NCBI GenBank assembly: GCA_026874595.1
Contig: CM049313.1
Coordinates: 53,705,659 to 53,769,658 of the forward strand
DNA: 64,000 nt
Direction: 5' to 3'
DNA from: Sipunculus nudus
Lineage: Eukaryota > Annelida > Sipuncula > Golfingiida > Sipunculidae
Position numbers and translations under genes: made by a program. The notes beneath the pieces are model-generated. The model worked only from the letters and a program-made list of their open reading frames with translations. It did not search any database and was not told the DNA's origin. Below, in pieces: positions 1 to 10,600 of the stretch. Each line of letters starts with the position of its first letter. Position 1 is the first letter of the stretch.

Positions 1-779
1 AAATCATCCTGATTTGTCCTGTGTCCTGTAGTGGCAGATGTTTCGCCCTGACAGCCTATGCTGTATCTTCTTGTGGGACTATCAGATCCTGTGGGTATGT
101 GTACACCAACCAACTGACTGATATATTCCATATTTATTGTTTGTGATCACCCACCACGCCTTCGCGATTAACTGTGCTCGTCGGTCTGCTTGTTGGAGAC
201 AGTGAAGTGAACTGTTTCAAGTGACTGGGCGCTGGGGCCGGCCAAGCGTCTGGTGTCGAAACTAACTTCTACGTGACTCTTTACATGGACAGGTCCATCG
301 CCAGTGCGACGGGGTGGCGCTTCAGCGCTTGCAAAAGCGCTAACGGACACTACAAGGACATCGTATATATATATAAACATCGTATAGTGTTTTATCCTAT
401 CAAAGGGTGATAATATACAATGTTGATATGCACCAGATTCACATAATTCTGTATTTTTTTTTTTAGTTTCATAACGTATTTGCAGTAGGCATATAGACAT
501 GTACTCAAAGAGATTCCGTGATATGCACCAGGCATAAAGATATGTTAAGATAGTTTTGAATACAATAAGTTTTCATGGTCTTAAGATATAATCATTTGTA
601 TCATAATGTGCAGGTGAGTAACCTTACCTTTCCTTGGTAACCTGCCAGTGTGGTGTCTATGCCAGGTAAGACTTTTGGGCATTTTCTCCAGGCAGTAGAG
701 ATAGTAGGATGTTAGATATTATTATTGTAACTTCTCTTCCTTTTTCACCAATGGTACTTAGAATCGGGTATCTGAAATA
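1..779. other. upstream leader or flank of the Ty3/gypsy element, no gene seen
   Basis: No coding region is supported here. The stretch may be the untranslated leader of the retrotransposon or flanking DNA. A small perfect hairpin, AGCGCTT paired with AAGCGCT around a GCAA loop, lies near 324-341. A GTGAGT splice-donor-like site occurs near 614. No primer-binding site or 5' LTR could be identified with confidence. Confidence 0.4.
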
Positions 780-940
780 GATGTAATATTCAGACATGTA
801 ATAGTTAGTATAAAGTAACTGTACTTTTCATGTAATATTCAGTATTTCTACTGTACTTTCCATGTAATATTCAGTGTAAGGCAACATTAAGTTGATATAG
901 AGTACCTGTACGTTCCAGGTAATATTTAGGATAAAGTAAG
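780..940 (+). repeat. degenerate tandem repeat in the retrotransposon leader
   Basis: The block TGTAATATTCAG recurs near 785, 831 and 864, with a degenerate form near 920. Each is preceded by a version of GTAACTGTACTTTTCAT. The units lie directly upstream of the Gag start, so they form a short repetitive untranslated leader. Function is unknown. Confidence 0.6.
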
Positions 941-949
941 TCCCTAGCC

Positions 950-2183
950 ATGAGGTATCCTCGCACCTTGGTAGTGAAATCCTTACCCGAGGATGTGAAG
1001 AGGGCCGAACTTGAGGCACACTTCGGTTCTGTCGGCACTGTGGAGACGTTTTGGTGTCCACCGACACATGGTATGTAGTGTACGCTTCTTCCACTAGTGT
1101 CGCCACTGCCGAGGGCACCTTGAGTTCGGTTAAGTTGTCGGCCCAAGTGGAGCCGGTTAAACTTCTTCTGTCTCCTGCAGTAGAGTCAGATGAACCTATT
1201 ATAACCACGTTGTTGGACTCTGACCCCCTAGATAACCTTCTAGATACACTCAGTCCTGAGAATTTGGCCAAATTAAAATCCAAGCTTGACGACAGAGTGG
1301 CTGGGGTACAAGCCCCTCCAGTACATACGTATACAGTTACCCAACGTCCTCGTCTCCCGACCTTTTCCGGAGATCCAGGAAAGGATCTGTCATATAGCCA
1401 ATGGCGATTCCAAGTTCAAGGCCTTCTGGATAACCCCCACTATCATAGAGGTGAGGTGGAGGAGGTGGTAAGGCTTTCCCTTCGGGGCACAGCCGCCGAA
1501 ATTCTTGTATGCTCTGACCCCGGGACAAATGTCGTTAGTTTACTTCAGCAAATCGATTTAATGTTTGGGGAAGTAGTAGACTTTAATTTGCTGCGTGAAC
1601 AGTACTACAGTGCTCAGCAGGGCCCCGGGGAGAACATTGTTCAGTGGGGGTGTCGCCTCCAAAAGTTACTGCATTCACTTAAGGGCAGAGGGTTAATTAC
1701 TCCCACTGAGGCTGACAACAGCCTCAGGTCTAGATTCTGGTATGGCCTGCACCCCACATACTCCAAAAGTTAGAGGCTTTGCGAGCACCCTTACGAACAG
1801 GCAGGCCCTTTGACGAATTATTTAGTTCTGCCAGAGAGCTGGAGGTAGAGTACAAGGGGGATCTATCGGCATCTGGCCCATCGTCCGTCAGGGTGTCCAC
1901 TCCCAGTCAGGCTGGAAAAGATAAAACCCCAATACAACAACAGACGAATGTAGATTTGGCACAGGCCGTAGATACTGTAATAAAAAAATTAGAAGCTCTA
2001 GAAACCCGACTGAGTAAACTGGAAGAAAAAGGTTCTTACCACAGTAAAGCGGCCCCACTTACTAATCCTTCTCCTGGCAGTACCAATGGCAGCACTCCTA
2101 AAGGTCCCAGCCAATTATTTTGTAGCCACATTCTGCGTGATTGTGTCGCCCGTAGGGATGTGAACGGCCGGCCGTTAAACTAA
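950..2183 (+). pseudogene. gag: Gag of the Ty3/gypsy element (RRM-like start, PNMA-like capsid), frameshifted
   Basis: The best start is ATG 950. The first segment (950-1072) reads RTLVVKSLPED..., with a hydrophobic strand like RNP2 of an RNA-recognition fold. The frame then shifts near 1050-1070 and continues as TWYVVYAS, an RNP1-like strand. A second segment (about 1330-1773) carries a capsid-like region with FSGDPG, YSQWRFQVQG, a LRGTAAEIL helix, LMFGEV and a QYYSAQQGPGE helix, resembling the capsid of PNMA/Ty3 Gag proteins. A second shift near 1770 moves to a frame that ends at 2183. That tail has a Lys/Glu-rich likely coiled coil (about 1950-2030) and a damaged zinc knuckle near 2125-2150, where one Cys-His-Cys half remains and the first Cys-x2-Cys part is lost. 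Gag packages the element RNA. This copy is inactive. Confidence 0.82.
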
Positions 2184-2185
2184 AG

Positions 2186-4062
2186 TCCGCCTGCAGCAGT
2201 CGGTGGGGGGTTGCAGGTGAGAAGCGTGTCCCCACAACAATTCCGGTAGAGCTGGTAGGTAATGTTGATCGGGTAGGGCTTATGGCAAATGATACTCCTA
2301 CCACGGGTTTAATTGATTCTGGCTCGGCCATTTCTACTGTTGCTGAGTGGTTTTACAAGAAATACTTAACATCTTGTCCTATATTGCCCGTTGACCAAGT
2401 ATTGGAGGTTGAAGTAGCTGGCGGAGGAAAACTGGAGTATTTAGGAATTGTGGAGTTAGAGGTAAACTTCCCTTCAATCCTTCAGGATACTATTTTTCCC
2501 ACTCCAGTCTTACTTGTTAAAGACACCAGCTTTAACATTACCACCCCTTTTGTAATTGGGCAAAACATTATTAAACATTGTGTCCGACAACTAAGGGCAA
2601 TCAAGGGACCAAGGTTTGTTCAAACCGCAGGGCTATCTGATCCCTGGCGATTGGCTTGCAAAAACCATTGTCTTTCCAATTGTATAACATCCAAACCAGT
2701 AGGTAGAGTAATGTGCAACAAACAGGTCCTCATACCTGCCCATCATAGCTGTTTTGTACCCGGAGTAACACGAACATGTACATATGGAAAAACCAGCGTA
2801 GTCACCGAACCAGAAGGTCAGTTGCCTGCCGGACTAGTTTTGGACCCCATATTCATGCAGGTAAATTTTAAAAACAAAACCAGTAAACGGGTCGATGTTA
2901 AAATTTCCAATTTGACAGCTAGTCCAATTACTATTTCAGCGAAAGCTTTGCTTTGTTCGCTACAGGTCGCCTCTGTAATACCTTCATTTACTCAGGATTC
3001 TATCCCTGTCCCGGAAGGCGTCAATGACCACTTTAATATTGGAACCTCATTGTCTGAGGAAGAGCGTCGTAAAGTTTTAAGTCTCTTAAATACTTGGACC
3101 TCTGTCTTCTCTGTTAATGAATCAGACATTGGCCGAACCGATAAAATCAAACACCGGATTGTTTTAACCGATGAAACGCCCTTTAAAGAACCCTATCGGA
3201 GAATCCCTCCTCATCTATACGAGGAAGTCAGGTGCCACCTTAATGAAATGCTGGAGGCAGGGGTAATTCTCGAAAGTTCTAGTCCATTTGCTTCGGCCAT
3301 AGTCCTTGTCCGCAAGCCTGATGGCAAATTAAGATTTTGCGTGGATTATCGTAAATTGAATGCCCGCACGGTCCGTGATGCGCATTCTCTACCTCGGATT
3401 GATGACACGTTAGACTCTCTAGTCGGCAGTTACTTTTTCTCCTCTCTCGATCTTAAGGCCGGCTACTAGCAAGTTGAAGTGGAGGAGGAAGATAAGCATA
3501 ATACCGCATTTACAGCCGGTCCATTAGGGTTCTACGAGTTTAACACGATGCCCTTCGGTCTCGTTAACGCGCCAGCATTATTCCAGCGCTTAATGCAAAA
3601 AACTATGGGTGATTTGCACTTACCTCAATGTCTCCTTTATTTGGATGACATTATAGTCTATAGCTCCACTTTTGAGGAGCATCTTGAACGGCTGGAGGCT
3701 GTATTCAAGCGCCTCAAAAATGCCGGTTTAAAGCTTAAACTGAGCAAGTGTCATTTCTTTCAGACCAAAGTCCGTTATCTAGGCCACGTGGTTTCAGCTG
3801 ATGGCATTCAAGCAGACCCTGCCAAGGTAGATGCGGTAAAGCAGTGGCCCACACCAAGTACAGTAACTGAAGTTAGACGGTTCCTAGGTTTCGCTAGTTT
3901 TTACCGTAAATTTATCCCTCATTTTGCTGAGGTAGCACGTCCCCTCCATGACCTTCTTAAGGGCATCTCACCTAAAAAGAAGAGTAAACCTGGTAGGTAC
4001 ACACCAAAAACCACTTCCATTACATGGGGTACAAAACAGGAGGATTCCTTAATAGAATTAAA
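2186..4062 (+). pseudogene. pol: Pol part 1: aspartic protease and reverse transcriptase, with stop
   Basis: The frame is open from just after the Gag break; an ATG occurs at 2282. The protease motif TGLIDSGSA near 2306-2332 has DSG rather than DTG, as in several gypsy lineages. The reverse transcriptase follows: IVLVRKPDGKLRFCVDYRKLN (about 3300-3360), FFSSLDLKAGY, then an in-frame TAG at 3467-3469 at a position that is normally Trp. It resumes with NTMPFGLVNAP and the catalytic YLDDIIVYS box near 3640-3664, then LGHVVS and the thumb/connection. The frame is lost at about 4055-4065. It would copy the element RNA into DNA. The stop and the frameshift make it a pseudogene. Confidence 0.93.
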
Positions 4063-5811
4063 GATTTATTATGCAAAGCCCCTGTACTGGCATTTGCCAA
4101 TTTTACAAAGCCATTTGTCCTGCATACGGACGCTAGCAAATCAGGTCTTGGTGCTATTCTATATCAAGAACAAGAGAGTAAACTGCATCCCATTGCCTAC
4201 GCTAGCCTTTGCCTTAGACCCTCTGAGTGTAACTATCCTGCCCACAAGCTAGAATTTCTGGCTTTAAAGTGGGCCGTCACTGAGAAATTTAAAGATTACC
4301 TTTATGGGGGCACGTTTACTGTTAAAACAGACAATAACCCATTATGCTATGTTCTTTCATCAGCTAGGCTTGATGCCACTGGACAGCGGTGGATTGCCGA
4401 ATTGGCAAATTTCAACTTTGACATTAAATACCGCTCAGGCCAAATTAACATTGACGCTGACGCACTGTCCAGGTCCCCAAGTCAGGAGACTGTCCATCTC
4501 TCCACAGACACCGTAAATGCAATTTGTAATTACCAGTTGCCATTTTTTATTGGCTTACAATGCACCCCTGCACCAACTGATCAGTTGCCCTCTTCAGATG
4601 ACCTTCCAAGGGCTCAAATTAATATTAGAGACAAGCAACTTGAAGATCCCCTTCTTAGTAAGATAATCAAGAGCCTTGAAGCAGGCCAAGACATCAAATT
4701 CTCAAAAACCAGATCATTGGATCCCAGCTGGCAAATATACCAGCGACAAGCAAAGCAGTTTGTACTACATCAGAATATTCTATGTCGCAAGAGAATAGTA
4801 GACAATCAGTTTACCTACCAGGTCGTCTTACCTGAGTCTTTGCGTAGCTTGGCTCTCCATGGGTTACATGATCTCATGGGACACCTAGGCCAAACCAGAA
4901 CTACCAAACTAGTTCAAGATCGGTACTTCTGGCCTAAAATGTCAAAAGACACCATTCAATACATCTCTTGCTGTCCGCGATGTGTCAGAAGGAAGACCCC
5001 GGCCAATCAGAGGGCTCCTTTCGTTAACATTTCATCAACTGCACCTTTAGAATTGCTCTGTATAGATTTCTTATCAGTAGAGCCCTGCAAGGGTAACATA
5101 GAGAATATACTTGTAGTAACGGATCACTTTACTAAATATGCTAGGGCTTTCCCCTGTAAAACCCAACAAGCCAAGCCAACCGCCCAAATTTTATTTGATC
5201 AATTTATATGCCACTATGGATTTCCCCAAAGAATTCCATCTGATCAGGGCAGAAACTTTGAGAGCAAGCTCATCAAAGAACTCTGTAGTTTAGCGGGGAT
5301 AACAAAGTGTCGGACCACGCCCTATCACCCCATGGGGAATGGGCAATGTGAGCGGTTTAACCGCACATTACTTAACATGCTGGGTTGCTTAGAGCCAGAA
5401 GGGAAATCCAATTGGAAAATCCACCTTAACGCTCTCACCCATGCCTATAATTGTACTCAACATGAGACCACAGGTTTCTCCCCATTTTTTCTCATGTATG
5501 GCCGTCATCCCAAACTCCCAGTAGACTTGATTCTGGGGTTGGATCAAGAGGACAAACATACTGAGACTAATTATTCCAAATATGTTCAGTCCTTAAAAGA
5601 CACATCGTCCGATGCCTACAGAAAGGCCCAAACCAATTCTTCCACGGCACAGAAACGTCACAAGAAACGCTACGATTGTAAAATTAAAGGCGTGTCCCTA
5701 CAGTTAGGAGACAAAGTTCTTGTGCGGAATGTCCACTTAACAGGCAAACAAAAACTAGCTGACTTGTGGGGAAACCCCAATCTATACTGTTGTAGGGCAA
5801 CCCAACAGTGA
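4062..5811 (+). pseudogene. pol: Pol part 2: RNase H and integrase
   Basis: This frame begins after the shift near 4060. RNase H shows FVLHTDASKSGLGAIL, then KLEFLALKWAV and a VKTDNNPL box, ending in DADALSRSP near 4470. Integrase follows with an HHCC zinc-binding region (H-x3-H in LHGLHDLMGH, then CCPRC) around 4855-4990, the catalytic CIDFLS Asp near 5060, SDQGRNFES near 5240, and a GNGQCERFNR Glu near 5340, giving the D,D-35-E layout. The C-terminal region includes a GDKVLVRN strand like the GPY/F-type tail. The frame breaks near 5770 and runs into a stop at 5809-5811. Confidence 0.93.
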
Positions 5812-6370
5812 TATCCCTGTATATCAAGTGCAAAAGGAAGGTACAACCGATGGAGTACGTACCCTTCACCGTAAATTATTACTATGCATTAATAACTTTC
5901 CAATAAACACCACTCAAACTCCAACCGCTAATGTTCCCAAACAAGCAAACCAAAAACCTGACCTGAGGACTGTACATGTAGATAGTCCAGATGAAATTGA
6001 GAGTCCGGATGAGGATTCTGATGATGAGTATATCATCATCCCTCCTTCAATTCCTCTTAATATTCCTTTAAACCCAGTAAGCCAGGAAGATCCTTTAATT
6101 ATTTCCACTCCTAGCCCAGAGGGTGAAGGCACCTTTAATCAAGATATTTCAATTCTTGATACTACCCCTGTAATAAGCACAGAAACTGATGAAAGTGCTA
6201 TACAAATACCTGAGATCATTGAATCCTCAAGTGACTTAATTGATGGTAGAGATGCAAGTGTGGAGACTAGTGCAGATAGTCGTTCAACAGGAGATAGTGC
6301 CTCTGGACTAAGACGATCAGACCGAATCAGAAAGCCTCCAATATGGTACCGGTCTGGAGACTTTGTCTGA
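5770..6370 (+). pseudogene. Pol C-terminal acidic tail
   Basis: After the frame break the reading continues in another frame with IYTVVGQP, then a long low-complexity segment rich in Asp, Glu, Ser and Pro (ESPDEDSDDEY and similar). It ends RRSDRIRKPPIWYRSGDFV at the stop. Such an acidic linker and a basic RRSxRxRxPP end are common at the C-terminus of gypsy polyproteins, downstream of integrase. It is part of the same ancestral product, not a separate gene. Confidence 0.75.
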
Positions 6371-6464
6371 AATTAGGCCTATTAATATGGCCATGTTCTC
6401 GCCTTAAAGAAGCCAAGAGTTCTTTTGGCATAACTTTAGTTGTCGGGTCGACAACTTTTTCGAA

Positions 6465-6475
6465 CAGGGGGAGGG
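6465..6475 (+). promoter_or_regulatory. polypurine tract of the retrotransposon
   Basis: The run AGGGGGAGGG sits immediately before TGTAAC, the expected 5' end of the 3' LTR. This is where plus-strand DNA synthesis would be primed. It fixes the LTR start at 6476. Confidence 0.7.
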
Positions 6476-6703
6476 TGTAACACGGGGAAATTAACCCCCA
6501 TGTTTTTTTTTCATTTTGTCGGTCAATCCGGAGTGACACTCGAGTAGAGTCCCCCTTTCCCTTGCGTAGTATGGCCTGCATACGTGGCCGGCGATAATCC
6601 TGGGAGAAAGAATACGATGTTTTGTCGGACCGGTTTTGGGGTGGTTTGGGCAATGAGGCGTGACAGCTCCGGAACGTCCACGAGGTCTCGGAACTGTCAC
6701 GTC

Positions 6704-6759
6704 AGTCCAGCCTTGCTCCTCTTGTTGGCAACAAGCTGACCACGGTCTTTCTTCTTCAG
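6704..6759 (+). repeat. 56-bp direct repeat, left copy
   Basis: This segment is identical to 9077-9132 over all 56 positions. It ends TTCTTCTTCAG and is followed by GTAGGA. The pair flanks the 2317-bp insertion within the LTR. Confidence 0.95.
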
Positions 6760-9076
6760 GTAGGAACCGTATATTATTGCCCCGATACCCTAAAGTGAAG
6801 GAATAATTATTATTAATGAATGTTTCAAGGCCTAGAATGTCGGTTTAATACCAATATATTGGTTTCGCATTTCTTGTATGGTTAAGAATACAGAGAATAT
6901 GTCAGTTTTTCCCAGGTGTATCCTATTTATTTTTTAAGAAATAGAACAGTCAGTTATCTCGTGCAGGCATCTCGTATATTGCGCCCATTTATATGTTGGG
7001 TTAACTGCAAGGGTTTAGTATAAATTTCCCAGTCTATTTTACTTAAAAATCGGCCACTTTAATAGGCTGGTAAGCACGTGTCTCTCTCTCTCTTCCCCCC
7101 CCCCCCCCCCCCCCCGGCTGCAGGAATGTCTTTAGCGTCCGTTTCGGTCGGTATGCCGGCAACCGTTCACACCAGGGGTTATTCCAGCCCCAGCCACAAC
7201 TAGTAACTAGTTGTACAGTGACAGAACCGCCTGCCACGTATTATTATAGATAATTATATAATTATATTTTTTTTGGTCTCATAAATATATAAATAAGTTT
7301 AGTCCAAAGGCATCGATTAGGCCAGTAGTCAACAGTACCGCCATCTGGCAGTCAAGAGTGAAACTAATGTACTAATCACTCTTTCATCCACGCGTTTCAC
7401 ATACGGGATGTATGTATTATTATTACGAAAGGTTTATGTAAATTCCTTCTATTGGAATTCCATCCAAACATACAATAACATTCTTATTATGTCTATTCTT
7501 TCCAAAATAGTCCTCATTTTAAATGTTAAATATTAACACGAAAGGTGCAAACAAATTCTTTTATTATTAATAACGATTATTAATTACGATTCACGTGAAT
7601 CCCTCAGTATAACATTTTACCAAGCGAATGAGTCCATTTGACGTATTATACAGTCCTGTTACACGATGCTGCCGGTGCTGCCATCTGACCGCCGAGGTTT
7701 GTACTAATCCGCCTTCCAGCTCCCTTCGTTAAACCCGAATTTATAGTGCAATATCACTAAAACTTTCAAATCCGCTATACGGGATATAGTTTACTTAAAC
7801 CAGATTAATCAGTGGTATAATTAAGTAATAAAATATATAAGAATTATCAGTTAGCAGTAACAGTAGCGTTACAATGTTATTCTTCTACGTTCATTACTGA
7901 TAGTGATACGAAGGTTTTCTCATTGAAACGAGTTTCACAAGTGTTACGATAGATTTACTGTGACAGCTCATGCAAGATAAGGTATTAAGCTTTTATCAGA
8001 TAGTTTTCCTACATCATAACTAACTGTCAATAATTTTTAAAAGAATTTAGACTGAAATTACTAGGATACCACTTACCTCTCGCTCATCGCCATCCAGCTG
8101 AGAACTTTTTTTTCTGTTTTGTTGATGCATTTTTATTTACCTTAAATTCCGCCAACCAAAGTAGTGCGCTTAAAAGAGCACTGTACAAAGTGATGCCGGT
8201 TTAGCTGTATAGATTCACGCCTCTAGCTTGCTCCCACGCCTCCATTTCACCTCGATTAGTAAATTGTTTATCCATATTCCATATACCCATCGCTCAGATC
8301 CTGATGTGTTTACTTTTAGGGCAGCATAACTTCTAGCACGATTCCTCCGCGTTCAGCCCCCTCACTGCACGAATTACGTGCCAAAGACAGGTGTCTCATA
8401 GCCTCAAAACCTATTACCCAGATTAATTTATTTAATGTGTAATCATGATGTTTACATCACGCTAAGCCGGGAGTTTTTCCATTAGACTAATTTCACAGGG
8501 AATTATGTGACCCTACGTTTCTTTAGGGTCATGATCTAAGTGGTAGAGAGAAGATAGTATACGCCGTAGTCTATTGCATTAAACAGACATTCTCCCTGAC
8601 GGGCCCGCCATCTAACCTCCACGCAATCATTCATATTTCGCTGTAACTATTATGAAGGCACAAAACCCCATCTCCTTAAATTTTAGAACGTTTATTTCGT
8701 CATAAATATCCATAGTATATCTGATAAGGGAAACAGATCATTTAGATAGGCCCGTGTTCCGATTAATTTGATGTGAGATCTGTACTAATGCTATGTAGGA
8801 TTGTGAAGTCATGTCATACTGATATGGTTGCATTAATAGCTTTCACATGCCATATATGAATATATTCATAAATAAGTGTATCTATGTATAAGGTATAATC
8901 CATGTATAATGGGTGTATAAGCTACCTATGCGATTTAAGATTAATAGTAATACGTATGAGACATATGGAGCTTACACTACACAGTTAGCCATGAAACCTA
9001 ATTAAAACTAAAATATTTGTAGACTGATATACGAATATTGTAACCTATAATATCTGTTCGATCAATTAAATGTTCG
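6760..9076. other. 2317-bp DNA inserted within the LTR, no gene seen
   Basis: The segment begins GTAGGA right after the left 56-bp repeat and ends just before the right one. It holds a TC/poly(C) run at 7079-7115 and AT-rich DNA. No open frame longer than chance, no terminal inverted repeat and no second retrotransposon was recognised. It may be filler from break repair, part of another unrecognised element, or the space between two truncated LTR copies. Confidence 0.55.
7079..7115. repeat. TC repeat followed by poly(C) run
   Basis: Simple (TC)n changes to an uninterrupted run of about 21 C. Length is likely to vary between individuals and assemblies. Confidence 0.9.
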
Positions 9077-9132
9077 AGTCCAGCCTTGCTCCTCTTGTTG
9101 GCAACAAGCTGACCACGGTCTTTCTTCTTCAG
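9077..9132 (+). repeat. 56-bp direct repeat, right copy
   Basis: Exact copy of 6704-6759. It is followed by AATAAA, the LTR polyadenylation signal, so the LTR resumes at this point. Confidence 0.95.
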
Positions 9133-9211
9133 AATAAAGTTCATCCATCCACTTTGTCTTGGGTTCTTCCTTTGACATGGAGCGGACCTGCCTTACCCCC
9201 GGTCCGCGACA

Positions 9212-9944
9212 TATACTTGTATGTAGTTTACATGGCAAATGTATACCTTTAATGCATGTATAACTGTATCTATAGGATATCCCTTCAGTGTTGTGTACAG
9301 TTAATTACTGACAACTCCAAGTGATCGTAGCCGAGTAAGTCAGCTGATAAAAAATGACGTTTTCGAATAACTTTACTTGACAAGGTATAAAGCAGTTTAA
9401 TCAGGCGTAACCTGCATAGCGGAGGTTAAGTTTTTTCTCGTGTTTGTGTGGTGTAGATTCGATAAAATGTGTGAATCCAGTAGGACCATTAGAGGAGACA
9501 TTTATATTCTGAGTGCCGCATCCTACTTAAATATTTGTTAACAATGTTCATTTCTAACCATTATGAAATATAATATTTCTGTCAGTCTCTGGATGTTGTT
9601 TGCCTGTCTCTTTCTTTGTCTATGTGTTCCTTGGTACCACGATTACGAACAATTCTCAGAGAGCTGTTAATTGGTTCAAATGTCAGTTTGGGGGTCAGTT
9701 TAGGACAAACTTAATCATATCTGAAACTTATTTTGATCAAGAGATTTATTCGAGACCAGTTTCTTCAATCGTGTCATGTGCTGACTTCTGGTGGTAGATT
9801 AATCATTAATTTTTCAGTGCTATCAGCCATCGAATATCTTTATCACTCGGACATATTTTAGTCCCCATTCGAAGCATGCGGTTTCCTATACGGCTTACGG
9901 TTGTTTCTAAATACATGTATATATCGATACCCATTCATGGGCGC
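9212..9944. other. intergenic, no feature seen
   Basis: No gene, RNA or recognisable element was seen between the LTR end and the TA microsatellite. Confidence 0.4.

Positions 9945-10021
<77 letters not shown>
9945..10021. repeat. (TA)n microsatellite
   Basis: Nearly pure TA of about 75 bp directly abuts the Penelope-like coding remnant. Confidence 0.95.
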
Positions 10022-10024
<3 letters not shown>

Positions 10025-10275
10025 AAAGTGATTTCAAGACAAGATACAATAACCACAAGCAATCCTTTCGTAACAGATCCCACGCTAAAAATACTGAACT
10101 GTCTATACACATTTGGTCACTAAAAGACAATAATACTAATGAGAAGCTCTCCTGGCAAATATCTGCCAAGGCAGCACCTTACTTCTGTGGGACCAGGAAG
10201 TGTGAACTCTGCTTGTCTGAAAAGCTACTAATAGCTTCCAAGACCCTATTACAAATCAGTTTAATATGCTATTGA
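10021..10275 (+). pseudogene. Penelope-like element, GIY-YIG endonuclease end (remnant)
   Basis: The + strand reads ESDFKTRYNNHKQSFRN, TELSIHIWSLKDN, SWQISAKAAPYFCG and KCELCLSEKLLIA, a pattern characteristic of the GIY-YIG endonuclease segment at the C-terminus of Penelope-like retroelement proteins, including the Cys-x2-Cys part. The frame is lost after about 10240, and a TA repeat replaces everything upstream, so only a short 5'-truncated piece remains. In intact elements this domain nicks target DNA next to the reverse transcriptase. The hammerhead ribozyme downstream, on the same strand, supports the assignment. Confidence 0.72.
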
Positions 10276-10600
10276 GCATCCTGGTATATATCTGTGTATT
10301 ATATATAAACATTAAAACAACAAATAACCTCTTTTCCCAGTTATGTTCCAGTCTCGCACGTGTACCCCGACCAATCCTATTGTGCCCCCGAGGACAATAG
10401 GATCAGTGTCAGTCTTTCACATGCGCCCCCCCCCCCCCCCCCCCGCCCCGAATCGCACAAAGCATAATCTCGTAATCTCGTAAAGTCTCGGCTTTTCAAA
10501 CCACCCCGTTAGCTTCATTCTAACCACATTCACCTGATGATCGGGTCGCATCCCGTGAAACAGACTGTTGTGAATTTACAGTGTTGTTTTTCTTCAGGGT
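10276..10600 (+). mobile_element. Penelope-like element 3' untranslated end
   Basis: DNA downstream of the endonuclease remnant includes a poly(C) run at 10426-10444, a hammerhead ribozyme fold at 10528-10575 and a tail TTACAGTGTTGTTTTTCTTC ending near 10600. A similar tail recurs at 62417. Non-coding 3' ends with hammerhead motifs are known for Penelope-like elements. Confidence 0.6.
10528..10575 (+). ncRNA. hammerhead ribozyme (type I) of a Penelope-like element
   Basis: All conserved core parts are in order. Stem I 5' strand ATTCAC (10528-10533) is followed by CTGATGA (10534-10540). Stem II pairs CGGG (10542-10545) with CCCG (10552-10555). Then come GAAA (10557-10560), a short stem III with CA-GAC-TG, and TT before the predicted cleavage site between 10569 and 10570. 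Stem I closes with GTGAAT (10570-10575), which pairs perfectly with ATTCAC. One T-T mismatch closes stem II next to the core, which may weaken it. Such self-cleaving RNAs are reported in Penelope-like elements, consistent with the coding remnant 250 bases upstream. Activity is untested. Confidence 0.75.

Larger units (their letters stand above)
780..9211 (+). mobile_element. Ty3/gypsy LTR retrotransposon, decayed copy
   Basis: A single + strand element carries Gag, a DSG-type protease, reverse transcriptase, RNase H and integrase in the order typical of Ty3/gypsy (Metaviridae-type) elements, then a purine-rich tract and a 3' LTR. The reading frame is broken at several places (near 1050, 1770, 2185, 4060 and 5770, and a stop at 3467-3469), so this copy cannot make its polyprotein. 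The 5' LTR was not found: no match to the 3' LTR sequence was seen in 1-949, so it lies before the window or is lost. The left limit given is only the start of the leader repeats. The right limit is inferred from a CGCGACA end after the polyadenylation signal. The LTR is interrupted at 6760-9076. Confidence 0.88.
6476..9211 (+). mobile_element. 3' LTR of the Ty3/gypsy element, split by an insertion
   Basis: The LTR starts TGTAACACGG at 6476 after the polypurine tract. Its first 284 bases run to 6759. The last 56 of these (6704-6759) are repeated exactly at 9077-9132, where the LTR resumes with a polyadenylation signal AATAAA at 9133. A possible CGCGACA end lies near 9211. Without the intervening DNA the LTR would be about 363 bp. 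The right boundary is inferred because no second LTR is present for comparison. Confidence 0.68.

Noticed and set aside
9858-10169. Open frames of alternating Tyr-Ile over TA repeats, also at 60433 and 62314
   Set aside because: They are products of TA microsatellites and carry no protein signal beyond them.
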